Positions 23,183 to 34,859 of a DNA stretch of 64,000 nt are shown piece by piece. How positions within the stretch are numbered: the stretch's first letter is position 1; each line of letters begins with the position of its first letter. Source of the stretch: Pohlia nutans (lineage: Eukaryota > Streptophyta > Bryopsida > Bryales > Mniaceae). The position numbers were made by a program, and so were the translations under genes. Location of the stretch: NCBI GenBank assembly GCA_022496805.1, contig CM040087.1:6212001-6276000 (forward strand), given 5' to 3'. Below the pieces are notes generated by a model. The model made no database searches. It worked only from the letters and a program-made list of their open reading frames with translations, and had not been told where the DNA came from.

Positions 23183-24102
23183 TTAACCCCTAAACGCCTG
23201 AACGACGAAATCTGGTTGACCATTGTTTTTGATATACGAAATACAATTTCGGCCATCGAGATGACATTCTTTGGATTCAAGCTTAACTAACTAAATGTAT
23301 CTGGGTGCATTCACAATAAAACGAGCCAACCCCGCCCAGTTATAACGACTCTTGATGAGTGCTTAGAAAATAATATCTTCAATTTATGTAAATATTAGAA
23401 AAATTTAAGGACATTTTGAGACATATTTTGAACATTTTAGCACACTTTAGTCATTATTAACGACTGGTTAAGACCATATTTTAGTCGTTTTGGAGTACCA
23501 ATAACTTCCGAAACATCGTCAAACTTTAGTATATTGTATAATGACATATATTATATGTAGTTACTAATTTATATTGCATCATCAATTCATGTCATAAGAT
23601 TATTACTTAACAATCCGTTAAATTAATCACTAGTTACAATTTCCTTGGGTTGTGTTACTGTGAATGTACCCACTTTACAAAGTCTGGTTTCCAATCATTG
23701 AATGATTTATAGCAATTATTAGATCAGGGTGTGTTACCATTCCTCCCGAAATTCCTCCATGGTGTTCCACGATTTTAGGTTTTTCACGGTATTTCAAGAT
23801 ACTTTTTGAGCATAGTAAATAGCCTAATATTTTTCACTGCAATGTACACATTTTTGTAATTTTTTCTTATTTTTTTAATGTATTTTGTAATTGATATGAA
23901 TTTTCTTTACTTTTATCACTTCGAAAATCATAATAATTTGAATTTTGTATTGATAATTTTGAAAAATTATAGATTATAGTTGACATCTGGTCTTGTGTAG
24001 GAAAAATATGAAATTTATTTGTAATTCAATAGTAGTGGTGAAATATAGCCTACAATCTAAAGTTTTTCACCACGGTGATAGGGTCTGACATTTAGGGGTT
24101 AA
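23183..24102. mobile_element. TTAA-bordered MITE, family 3, with a nested insert
   Basis: TTAA lies at 23183-23186 and 24099-24102. The left end is TTAACCCCTAAACGCCTG; the right end, reverse-complemented, is TTAACCCCTAAATGTCAG. It aligns in reverse orientation with 44070-44645, except for about 371 extra bp at 23302-23672 that carry their own inverted ends. Non-coding. Confidence 0.85.
23302..23672. mobile_element. Small MITE nested in the family 3 element
   Basis: Inverted ends TGGGTGCATTCACAATAA and (reverse complement of the right end) TGGGTACATTCACAGTAA match over about 20 bp. The sister copy at 44070-44645 lacks this segment, which confirms it as an insertion. No clear target duplication is visible, so the superfamily is open. 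Confidence 0.65.
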
Positions 24103-25879
24103 AGTTCTTAACCAATTTTTTATACCAAAAACATTGGTTGATACTTAATAATTTTGTTAAGGTTAAAGATAAGACAAGCCCTTCAACCTTTAACTTTCAT
24201 TTTAGAAACTTTTAAACTTATCTTTTGATACTTTTTAGCCTTGGATTTTGGAATTTTATCCAGTCCTAAACTGTACTTAAAATCTTAAACCAACGTTTTT
24301 GTATCCAAGTCCTCAAGCCTCAACGGTGTTCTTCTTATCAACGAGGAAAAAAAAATGACCTAAATGAAGTCCAGTAGGGTGTTCCTTTCATCTACGAGGA
24401 AAAAATGGTAGGTGTTCTACTTTTACTCACTGGTCAGTGAGTCAAGTTGTGTCAAATTTGGCTAGAAAATAGGGTCCAGTTGTTTACTATTTAGGGGTAA
24501 AAAGTGCAAGAGACATTCATGGTTGCTCTCACATTCACTTGTGAGTACAAATGGCCCTTGAATTCTAGGCGCTCATGCTCCCCAAGTCTACAGGAAAAAG
24601 GTCATTTTTGCGCACTCAGTACGTACCATGGCATCAAAACACCAAAAGAGTTATCTGAGTGCCCAGCCCTGTTCATGAGAGGAGCCCTTCCGTTCGGTGC
24701 ATTCAGACAGCTTGTTCTATAATTCATACGAGCAATAGGGACTGCAAGTAAAAATTCTTGGCGTCATTACATCATTGTAAACTATGAGGCAATTACCAGC
24801 ACACTCAGAACTCTTTTATATCACGGTCCCTTTGACAACCAACATACATGAGTCAGTCAGAACATGGCATGTAAAAAGTGTCTTTGGAATCAATCGCAAG
24901 TATCTGCAACGAGTGTGATAATATATGACATATCGAATATATTCACCTACTACTTTCACCCATTTTGTCAACGGTGACATGTTGTTGCCATCTTCACGGG
25001 GAAACGTACTTACTGCGAAGGCTTCCATCAAACTCCGAAGGCAGGCAGGCAGGCAGAGGTTTAGTGTACTGTAACTCTTCTTGAAGTTAGACCAGGGCAT
25101 GCATGAGCCAAAAGTACCATGTTGACAGTGAACCATTAACATCTTTACATGCAGAGTCTGTTGAGGTTTGGCCCCTCTTTGGAGCAGGAGCAGCCAGGTG
25201 CTCATGGAGGCATTAATTTTGTTGCCATCGTGAGCCCTGAATGTTGATGTTTTACAGCAACAGAGCCTCACTCACAATTATTAATTTTTCTGTGCACAAA
25301 TGAGTCTTCCAGTGTGTTTTTTACAAGCTAGCCAGGTTAGATTTGCTGGGGTAGCGGCAATCCCTATCACCGTCATTTTTCGCACTTGGCAATCCAAATC
25401 AGTACTTGAAATTAACCGTGGAAGCCAAGTCTCGCTCTGTGCATGTCTGTTTGTTCTGAAAATCCATAGCATCAGGTATCCTCAAGATTGGCTTGGAGCA
25501 TGACTGTCCTTTTGGAGCTGTGTGTGTGTGAGAGAAGGTTCCATGGTTGATTCTGGTCTCTTTTTCAGGATCATTCTGCAGAATCACATGTTCCTGGTTT
25601 TAGCTCTTTTTCACACAGCCTTTTGGGAATTCCGCCAATATTATATTGACTTTTATGGAGACTCAACATCAATCATGTCATTGGCATGTTAACATTGCTT
25701 CTCCAAGCAGGGTGACAGACTGTACAGTACATGCCTGATTTTTAATCAGAGTCAATTTAGAAATTCAAACCATGCTGACAAGTACTGTTTTGTTTTTCTT
25801 CTATGCAATGCAGCGTTTAGAGATCTGACAATTTTCACACACACTATGGAGGTGTGTTCAGACGCGGTTATTGGTCAAT
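24103..25879. other. Intergenic DNA, no gene recognised
   Basis: From about 24500 to 25800 the sequence is single-copy within the window and less AT-rich than most intergenic parts. Frames of 60-150 codons occur on both strands (for example minus 24816-25271) but have no recognisable domain, no adjoining exons and no biased composition. Short AG-rich tandem words (ggcaggcaggcaggcag) lie near 25041-25056. Confidence 0.4.
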
Positions 25880-26640
25880 TAAAGGATCTTTGAATGTAAG
25901 GGTTCAATGAGGTAATGACAAAGGTAGCTTGAATCTCGATCCCTCCTACATTTCAGCTACCTTTGCCATAAAGTAAGGTATTTCAAATTTAAGAGACGTT
26001 TAGATTTAAGATACCCTAAGCGATACCCGGGCCATCAATGGGTTGAACGAAAATTAGCTCTGCTCAACTTCTCTGTGTGACAATTACAAATTTGTGAGTT
26101 ACTAAGTCTTAGAATGTAGGCTACCCTTGCCATTATTTCCAGGCCATTACCCAAACCAGTACATAGGCTTGCCATTACCTGGGCATTTGGCAAATATGGT
26201 GTTGCCCAGGTAATGGCAAGCCTATGTATTGACCGGGTAATGACCAGTGTTGGTAGACCTGGTATGGCATCTTTCTACACTGAAACCTTGAACAATGGTT
26301 CATTCTAAATATCCGTTTGAGGTCCACCACTTCTCGATTCTAATGACTCTGATTGATTCATTTCACTGAGAACCGTGTAATAGCAAACCAACATTGGTAA
26401 TGATCTGGTAATGGCAAGGGTGGCCTGAGTGACAACCCAGTTAATGACAAAGTTATATAATGACCGGGTAAATGCCCTGATAATGGCAAGGCTATGTAAT
26501 GACCTGAGTTCTAAGACGTTTAGATAATGGCAAGATCTACATTGCCCACGTAATGGCAAGACATTGCCTGGGTAATGACAAGACTTTGTGTCAGAATTGA
26601 AAATTTGTGAGCTAACAGGTCTTAGAATGTGAGCAATCTC
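25880..26640. repeat. Cluster of GGTAATGGCAAG-type repeats
   Basis: Variants of ggtaatggcaag or its complement cttgccattacc occur more than ten times, in both orientations (for example 25911, 26127, 26170, 26209, 26400, 26478, 26524, 26550 and 26574). Two longer direct repeats bracket the cluster: aaatttgtgagttactaagtctt (26089) and aaatttgtgagctaacaggtctt (26603). It could be a decayed tandem array or a cluster of foldback elements. No coding potential. Confidence 0.7.
26142..26245. repeat. Strong hairpin: 26-bp perfect inverted repeat with a 17-base loop
   Basis: The arms 26160-26185 and 26203-26228 are perfect reverse complements (cataggcttgccattacctg and its complement), separated by tttggcaaatatggtgt. 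The pairing extends imperfectly to about 44 bp per arm. The size and loop would suit a small-RNA precursor or a foldback MITE. No transcript evidence exists here. Confidence 0.85.
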
Positions 26641-27351
26641 TCTACTGTCAATCAAAGATGTTGAAACTTGAAACCTGAATTTTTTTGGCATATATAGAAA
26701 TGTAAATGAGTGAAGCAATTGAAATAGGTGGAAAGGGGAAAAAAAGAAGAGAAGAAGCTCAGGTACACTGAAAAATGGTTTGCTTGCCACTGTGCGCTGA
26801 TTATTCTGACTGTAAATAGGGAAAAAATGTTACTGGTCGGCATGGGGCGGTGTCTAAGTTTCTTCACATTAGTTGCATCGATCATTACTGCGGTGGCTAT
26901 CACCTTTGTTGCATGACGGACCGACCTTTTTGGTTGTAGCTTACTATACGGAATAGTGAAGGTGGAGTTTGCATAAGCCATGGAACGGCGCTATCTCCAC
27001 CGTCAACGCACTTGCGTGCATGTTTGAATGAATGAGTGGGCATGGACCAACTAATTATTATGGGATTGAGACCTATTTTTCCCTTGGGCACGTGGACGGC
27101 AACCCTCTGTCTTAATGGCAACATGATATATACATCATCAAGTAAGGATGGGAAGCATTTTTACGTGGAGCATATGTATGTCAATGAATGTGAGTCTCTC
27201 TTGCGTGCACTCCAAATTCGTTTCAAGGGGTTCATTGAAGTGAATTTTGTTACCAAGTGGGACCCCAAATTCATACTGTTGTGGAATGAGTGGGGATGTA
27301 TTCAACTGGCAGGTCAGGCAACCATTTTCACATGGCGCATTGTTACGTTGA
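26641..27351. other. Intergenic DNA, no gene recognised
   Basis: A plus-strand frame of 114 codons (27036-27380) and overlapping minus frames have no recognisable domain. The segment 27225-27290 resembles 28955-29020 in the same orientation (shared word ttaccaagtgg...caaattcat), suggesting an old local duplication. Confidence 0.4.
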
Positions 27352-27640
27352 GTTTTCTAGATACAGCCCATCCTCCATAATATGATACTCCATAATATAT
27401 ATGATGAGTTTTCTAGATACAGTCCTCTCCATCATATGACACTCCATAATATATATATGACAAGTTTTCTAGATACATTCCACCCTCCATAATATGACAC
27501 TCCATAACACGATGAGTTTTCTAGGTACAGGCCACCCTCCATAATATGACACTCCATAACACGATGAGTTTTGTAGGTACAGGTCACCCTCCATAATAGG
27601 ATGGGTTTTCTAGATACAACCCACCCTCCATAATATAAAA
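27352..27640. repeat. Minisatellite, about five units of 37-60 bp
   Basis: Repeats of CCTCCATAATATGACACTCC followed by a variable part and gagttttctaggtaca. The central units (about 52 bp) are nearly identical; outer units vary in length. The minus frame 27432-27659 merely reads through the repeat. Confidence 0.9.
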
Positions 27641-28193
27641 ATATTATTGTTTCAAGCAATACATATGTGACAAGTCATATCTCTAACTAATCCATGCTTT
27701 GAAGGTAGGGTTTGCCAAGTTTCTCATAATAGAGATGGACAAATGTATTGCACTGCTATCCTTAAAAGTGCACACACCGATTTTATACTTATAAAAATTG
27801 TATGATAAGGAGGTTGACCGTCATTGACCCCATAAGGTAAACCATCCTATTTGTCAGTTGTCGGAATTGGCAAAACTATTTATAAAAAGAGAAGCCCAAA
27901 TCTTTAGAAAATCATTTTTTTAATAAAAAATTCTCTCAAATTGTATGGTGAAAAGAGAATCTTGAAGAATATACATAATTTGACATTTGTTGTAAAGCAA
28001 TTTTCCAAAAATAAATTGTTTGACATGTGATGCTGACCCTGGCAACCAAGTATGGTAATTGGGTTAGTTTTTTTTTCCTTATCATTATGATGTATCAATG
28101 TGTTACATTTAAAATTTTGATACGAACATTGTTGATGATTAGTGGCACAAATAGGATGACTTCCGAATTGTGACACAAACACGATGGCTTACC
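27641..28193. other. AT-rich intergenic DNA
   Basis: No gene. The stretch at about 27785-27840 (attgtatgataaggaggttga) resembles 28775-28830 beyond the next TTAA element. Confidence 0.4.
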
Positions 28194-28768
28194 TTAACCC
28201 CTAAAGGACCACAACTATGTTTCTCTCCAAACACTCCGAAGTATCCCTTCTCATAAAAAGACAAATAGCTTTTGATCTAAAACTTTTTTGACCGATCCAA
28301 CCTTGGGATATTTCAACCAACTTGAATTTATTGCAAATTAAAAAATTTCAACCGTTCAGGGTTCTTCAATAGTAAGATTATAAGCTTCAAAGTTGGTAGC
28401 ATTTTTTTTTTGGGCTTGTTGCCCAAGTTTGAAACTTTTTGAAAATGCCCAAAATGCAAAGTTTAGTCTCATATTTGGTAAAATGAAATTGGCAGTTGTG
28501 TATATGGGGGAGTTAGCTCCTTGTGTACAAAAATTCACATGCATAGCTCATTGTATGAAAATTTTCAAGAGGTGCCCGCAATTAGGTTTTTCACCTTTAC
28601 ATGATTGTATCTTTTGATCTATACATCATCTACGTACACAAATTACCATCCCATCTTTGTTACAAAGAGTAGAATCACCACCAAAAATCTCAATAATTGA
28701 CGATCAATACTCATTTCATACTAAGCTGACCGAACTTGAAAAATTAGCCTCGGTCCTTTAGGGGTTAA
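28194..28768. mobile_element. TTAA-bordered MITE, family 5
   Basis: A 575-bp element with TTAA at 28194-28197 and 28765-28768. The ends TTAACCCCTAAAGGACC and (reverse complement) TTAACCCCTAAAGGACC are identical over 17 bases. The interior is not clearly related to the other families here, although the ends and size are. Non-coding; two 60-75-codon frames inside look like chance. Confidence 0.88.
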
Positions 28769-30062
28769 ACTTCAAAAATTGCATGATAAGAGAGTTGATG
28801 ATTATCAACCCCATAGAATTTATAACCCAAAACCATAATCATAATTTTGTGCTACATGCACTTTTACATTGCATATGATGCACTTTTAACGAAAACTGAA
28901 AATTTTATATACATATGTCTCCCCATGTATTTAATGTCTCTTGAGCAGTAGGAATCTTGAAGCTAATTTGGTTACCAAGTGGAGCTGCAAATTCATAATC
29001 AGCCGCTGTTGTGGAATGTACTAGGCTTAGTCTTCAACAAGGCTTGTAAAATGTAAAGGCAACTCACAGCACTGTGCATCTTTCAAGGTACATGATTGGA
29101 TGCATGTTGAGAGCATGTACTGTACTGACATCACAATATTCCATTCCTTAGAGCATCTCCACCAGCAACTCTGAATTGCACTATGATGGGCAGGGTTTCT
29201 CTTTTTGGTTTTGGGTCATGTAACTTTAGGTTACGAAGCTCGCATGCAAGTGAATGAAGAGGCTTTTTGGTCTTTTATTTTTTATATTTGTATTTGAAAA
29301 ATATTAGAGATAGCTCTCAAAATTTTCACACATCCTATCTTTTTCATCCAAAATGTTGGCCTTTCACAAAACCCCTCATCCATTATGTCTTTTTTCATTC
29401 AATATCTTGGCCTTTTCATCCATTGCAAGTGGCTCACCAAGTCCCAACATGGCTTGCAACCGGTGTAATCCACTACCTTGGTGGCTACATAAGGTGGCAT
29501 TTTTCTCATTATGTTCCCACATGGTAATTCTCCTGGTGGTTATTTGTAGCAAACTGGCTATAAAAAGTCAAATAAAAAACCTTGTTGATGGGCCATTGAC
29601 ACCGGACTCCTGCCTCACATGCATTTGAATTCTACAAATGGAGGAAGGTACCGTAGATAGCATTCTTTAGCCCGCTTTTGGACACCTTTGGGAATCGTCA
29701 GAGAATCCAAATCAAATTCACAAGAATCAGAATCTTAGAAGAAATGTTGCTTTGATCAATTGAAGATACGTAGGATGGCTTGCTTTCTTAACAATTTCTC
29801 AGCAATGAAGCCACTCACTGTAATACACGAGTCATGAAGCTCTTGTTATTAAATTTTTAAGTTCTAACTCTTCCCTCGACAAGTCCAAGACAAAAAGGGT
29901 GAGTACTAGCATTGGCTAAAGAATGTTATGTAGCTTCCTAGTAGCTTAGGCAGATTTTTTTCTAATAATTAATTCAATTGCAAAAAACATTCAAACTACA
30001 CAATAAATAATATATTAAAATTAGGCAGAAACATATAAAATGATAATATTTGAACCGCGTGT

Positions 30063-30064
<2 letters not shown>
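28769..30064. other. Intergenic DNA, no gene recognised
   Basis: It contains the partial local duplications noted near 28775 and 28955. A 91-codon plus frame at 29353-29628 overlaps an 86-codon frame in another register; neither has recognisable features. Confidence 0.4.

Positions 30065-30134
<70 letters not shown>
30065..30134. repeat. AT dinucleotide microsatellite, about 35 repeats
   Basis: An uninterrupted (AT)n run. Confidence 0.95.
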
Positions 30135-31555
30135 GTAAATTAGGTCAGTAATTTCTCATAAATTTAGACACCCTTTGAATTATTTATTTTCTCACCAAAT
30201 TGCTAGGAAGCTATGGCAACTTTCACAAACAATAAACAATTTGCAATGCTTGTCAAAGTTTCAATTGTTTTTTCTATAATTTAGCAAACGCAAGTGTTTT
30301 CATTTGATGCAAACTAGTAGTGGCATCAACTCGGGCATCAAAGATGTGTTGTTGCACCAATTTGTATGCGGCAGAGTAAAAAATCACTGAATTTTACAAA
30401 AGCAACATTGTACAAGAACAAAGAATGACACTGTAAACTAAGGCAAGTGAAATTATCTGCATGTTTTTACCACACTCTTTTGGTGTGAATGGGCAACAAA
30501 AGTGTTCAAAAATTACAAGGCATACCATATAGTTCCCCACCAACACTTTAAAAGTACTAAGTAAGCCACTCAAGCCACCAGATATGGATTGTACAATCAT
30601 AATGTGCAATTAACAAAAGAAGATACATTAGCTTGAGTTGTTTTGAGGGCCTTGAATTGGGTTACGCAATTAATCAATGTCTTCCTCTAAATAAATTGTT
30701 GCAACCAACCCATGGGCAATGGATTGATGTGGGTATCCCAAAAGGACTCTCCAGTCTTTAGAAAAGAAATGTGATTTTGGAAATGAAATAATATTGAAAA
30801 ATTACAAAAATTACATGGTGTAATAATCGGCATGTTGGTACTCAACAATCATGTGTTGTATAGGTCAAATCCAAAAAATGATTTTTTTCCTAATTTAATA
30901 TATTTAGCACTTCGTCACATTATGAGTAGTGAAATTACTATGTATTTAAGGTTTTCTATTAAAAAAAAATTGTTGCACTTTATTAAATTGTATTTAAGTA
31001 TATCATATGGTTTTAGGAAAAAGATGTTATGAAATCATAATTATTTTAAATTGTGTAAAAATATGTGATTTTGAAGGTTCTCATATATAGGAAAATACAT
31101 TAATATATCAAATTAAGAGTTAAAATTAAACATAGATATCACTTAGACATTGATTTAGCTGAATTTTGACATGTTTATAAACTATTTTGCTATACATTGG
31201 TATGAAGACAAAAATATTCACCCATGTGCTTACCTTTTATAAAACCAGATTTGAAGGTCCAAAAAGTAGGTACAAAAAGGCTCATAGTTCATTCGGAGTC
31301 AACCAATGTCTAGAGAGGGGCCTACTGCTCCGTGCGGGTGCATAACATTCCTAAAATATTTTGCCACCATCAGCACTACCACATGGCACTTTAGGGTAGA
31401 AGGTTTAGGTGAGGGTTTAGGATTCAGGATTGATCATGATGATGCCATTTTTACTGACGCCAATGAATATTCCGGGAATATATTGCACTTACACCTGCAC
31501 CACGCAGTAGTTGACCCCAGTTTATACTCCTACAATCTTGTTGCACTGTCTACCA

Positions 31556-31558
<3 letters not shown>
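30135..31558. other. AT-rich intergenic DNA
   Basis: No gene. The only longer plus frame (31306-31632) reads into the following microsatellite and shows no domain. Confidence 0.45.

Positions 31559-31623
<65 letters not shown>
31559..31623. repeat. TA dinucleotide microsatellite, about 32 repeats
   Basis: An uninterrupted (TA)n run. Isoleucine-tyrosine repeats in overlapping frames on both strands are translation of this run, not protein. Confidence 0.95.
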
Positions 31624-31625
<2 letters not shown>

Positions 31626-33195
31626 TCGTTAAGGTATGGTACGTAAGAAGTTCCTCTGTCAAGCAATTTCCTTTTGCAATGGATTTCATCTAAAATAGAC
31701 ATGTCAATGACCGTGCAGGTAATACTCAAATCCTCCCCCGTACTTGACAATGCAAAAACTTACACCATTCCAAATTTTGAAAGATTTTGGTATGTCAAGT
31801 TGGGATTCATCTTGAAAAAATCACACTCAAAAATATTTAGTACAATAACTTTTATTGCACGTCAAACTCATTGTAAGTGATTTTGTAAGTGAAATGAGAC
31901 TTGGGATTTTGTGTGAACTGATATGTCTCAACACTAGTAGAAAGGGCGGTCTTTGGGCATCAAGAATACTCTCAAAGCATGTTGCTCAAGAACAACTTTG
32001 GCATCAAGTGGTGACCTTGAGCACTATGCTCTTGCAATATTCCTTGGTGCCCAATCACCAACTTTCTGCTAATGCAATTTAGAGCTCTTCATCAAATGAA
32101 TTAGATTTCAAGAATTAAATGGGACTAGGGACTTGAAAAGTAAGGTGAAGTGGATTGAAATCTGAAATCTTGTTCTTAGTTTTTGAGCGTAATATGCATT
32201 CTGGAGGCTGAAATCTGATCGCATTCCCCACTCAGACACTTGCTTTTAGAATAATTAGGAAGCTCACCTCCAAGTAGATGAAGCATGTGAATGAGCAATC
32301 ATGCAACCGGAAACAATTCTACAAGGTGTTTCCAGAAAGCTGAGAATTGGTGATTCTGAAACCTGAGATGAACCTCAACCCTAAACTAGTGTACCATGCA
32401 GGCACTGAATAGAGCCACCTGTGAATTCATGTAAATGATCCAGTGGTGCTAATATACTATGAATACATATTTACACTTTTTGGTTTTCCAATTTAAAGTT
32501 GAATGGGTATTACATGGGGGCTCACAACACACAAACCGCCCTTGCACTGAGGTACTCAGCCATATACAGTAGCATGGCCGCTGGAGCACTGTACCAAGCA
32601 TGATCATCCATATTTCTCTCCTTTTGGCATCTGCAAAGAAGTTAAGAATCATCAACTTACACATGTATGTATAAACAAGTCTACCTTATTCAGCGGGGGT
32701 TCTTTTCTATGTTGCTCAACTTTGCTGGTATGGACCTTCTGGTACGGTGCAACAGAAAATGTCACCAAATCCTCTCACTCTGCAGCTGTGCTAACTTAGC
32801 TCTTAGAAACTATACACAAATCCTTTTGTTCCTAACTCTGCAGATATAGTCCCTTGGGCTCCATGTATTGGACCACCATCTGGATCACCCATCTTATGTA
32901 GAGACTAATCTATGATGATACAGGTACCTGAATACATTGCATACTTCAGTGCAAATGAAAGGAGTACATCAATTGGCGGCAAACAGAAAATAATGCATAC
33001 ATACATGGTGGCAATAGAGCTTCATGTCGTGTACGGGTTATAATCACATGCCCAAAATTATTATCCATGTTCCAGGGATCCAGGGAGATCATTGCATGCC
33101 CTGCATCCCTCGGGCATGTATTTACAACTGAGCATTACAGATTCGAACTCCGGCCAATTTAAAATGGGGTCTAAGTAATTGCAGACCTTAATTTG
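31624..33195. other. Intergenic DNA including the downstream region of the second MYB gene
   Basis: No other gene recognised. The part adjoining 33195 is the probable 3' untranslated region of the minus-strand MYB gene. Confidence 0.45.
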
Positions 33196-34720
33196 TCATC
33201 CGTTGAAAGGACTGACATGGTCCGGTGCTCCTTGACACAGGGACGCAAACTCAGCTTCATCAAAATCAAGTGGAAGAATAGATTCTAGCCCAATTTTGTC
33301 ATCCGCATCCACAAACTGTCCAGAATCACTGGGTAACGTCAAGGTTTCCATCGTAGCCATCTGTTGGGGTTCCCAAAAGGTATCGACTGCAGCTGGAGCT
33401 GAACAAGAGCTCTGGAGCAGTCGAATGAGATCAAAGCAATCCGATGTACCAGAATCAGTGCTGCCACAGGGGCTGTGCACATCAGAGTCCAAAATGCTTA
33501 CAGTAGGCGAGAAGGACCGTCCCTCCTCCGCCACGGACACGGTCGTACACGCAGCTTCTAACACCGTGTCTGGTCTCAACACAGCGACGGAATCAAAGGG
33601 AGAGTCCAACAGAGGCTCCCGCTTTACAGGGGCGTTTAGCGCGTCTTCCGCTTTGGTTTTCCAGGAGCTCATGAAGAAGGCGGCGAGCGTGAGGTCCCAT
33701 TGCGTCATGTGAGTGAGCCGGGCTGGCGGTGACGTGAGTATCTGCCGTTGCATCGGTTTCGGGTCCATCATATGCATCCGTTTCTTCAGATGCGTGTTCC
33801 AGAAATTCTTGATCTCGTTGTCTGTTCGCCGAGGCAAACAGCTCGCTATGGCTGACCACCTGCATATATGGTGTTTAATCATCAGACGTGCAGAGATTCA
33901 TTCATTCACTCTGATTCCGAAACGTCGCAACAGTACTAACTAGAACAGTGGAGCATGGTGTGGATTTTCACCACATATGTAAAGAAAGCAGTAAGTACTG
34001 GAAGGGATCACAATTGGCTATTAAACGCCCGGACTGTCTCGATCGATCAGTGGCTGTGCTGAGTAATCTTGGTCACAACGGGAAAAGATTTCGGGCCTGT
34101 TGTCTTGTCCCCATTAATTATTTTCAGGAGGTTTCTAGCTGGCCAGTAGTGCAATTAATTAATGCAGACGTCCGGTGCATGTGAAGACATATATATCGAC
34201 TTGAGTATTCATAGTACCTGTTGCCGAGAATGGCGTGAAGGTGGACAATGGCTTGCTCTTCTTGGTGGGAGAATCGGCCTCGCTTGATGTCAGGCCGCAG
34301 ATAGTTTGTCCACCGCAACCTGCAGCTCTTCCCGCACCTCGCAAGTCCTACACAGTAGCCACAACAAACCAGAGCTGATTGATCAATCAGTAATAATTAA
34401 GCTGATCTCATACCGGTAATGCCTGCCATTCGTTCAAAATCACCAACCGAGATGAAAGTCCACTCAAAATTAAAGTAACAGGCCGGCCACTACCATAAGG
34501 TATCAGAAACTGCACAATGTGGCACTCTTGAAGCATGAATTTCGAGTGTCTGAGTATGAATTCACTAACCAGCTTTGGCAGGAAGGGCACGCCAGCTTCC
34601 ATGACCGTGATGCAGAATGTGGGTTACCAGCTTCCGATCCTCGTCGGGAGTCCAGGGTCCCTTCTTCACAGTAAGTCTCTCCTGCAGCTTGTCACAGCAT
34701 GCTGGAGGAGCTCTTCCCAT
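33196..34720 (-). CDS. R2R3-MYB transcription factor, MIXTA-like, second copy
   Basis: Three exons on minus: 34570-34720, 34218-34347 and 33196-33859, with GT-AG introns of 222 and 358 bp. The joined frame gives 314 residues. Both intron positions (after AKAG and after LGNR) and the 130-nt middle exon are the canonical R2R3-MYB arrangement. The start [23 protein letters not shown] is six residues longer than in the first gene. R2 and R3 are complete, with [16 protein letters not shown] and [17 protein letters not shown]. After R3 the link is short ([11 protein letters not shown]) and leads to [10 protein letters not shown], which matches LTHMSQWD of the first gene, placing both near the MIXTA-like subgroup; the following helix-like stretch and the YWxxxLN tail are not conserved. 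The C-terminus is acidic ([20 protein letters not shown]), compatible with activation. Probably a diverged paralogue, facing the first gene tail to tail. Confidence 0.9.
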
Positions 34721-34849
34721 GATGTACAGTATGGTGAACACACACACACACTGACAGTCCCAACACTATCTAGATAGTGCACTTTCTTTACATTCAAGGT
34801 GAAGAGCCCTTCAATCTAGTATTGACTGTCAATGACAGGCCGTCCTGGG

Positions 34850-34859
34850 ATTATATAAT
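34850..34859 (-). promoter_or_regulatory. TATA-box candidate of the second MYB gene
   Basis: ATTATATAAT lies about 130 bp upstream of the start codon at 34720, a fitting distance for a TATA box with a leader of about 100 nt. A CA-rich microsatellite (34736-34751) lies between. Confidence 0.55.

Noticed and set aside
24816..25271. A 151-codon minus frame in otherwise unannotated DNA
   Set aside because: No recognisable domain, no adjoining exons with splice motifs, and competing frames on the other strand. It is kept only as part of the intergenic description.
31306..31632. Frames ending in long isoleucine-tyrosine repeats on both strands
   Set aside because: The repeats are translation of a TA microsatellite.
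33296..33712. A 138-codon plus frame
   Set aside because: It is antisense to exon 3 of the second MYB gene.
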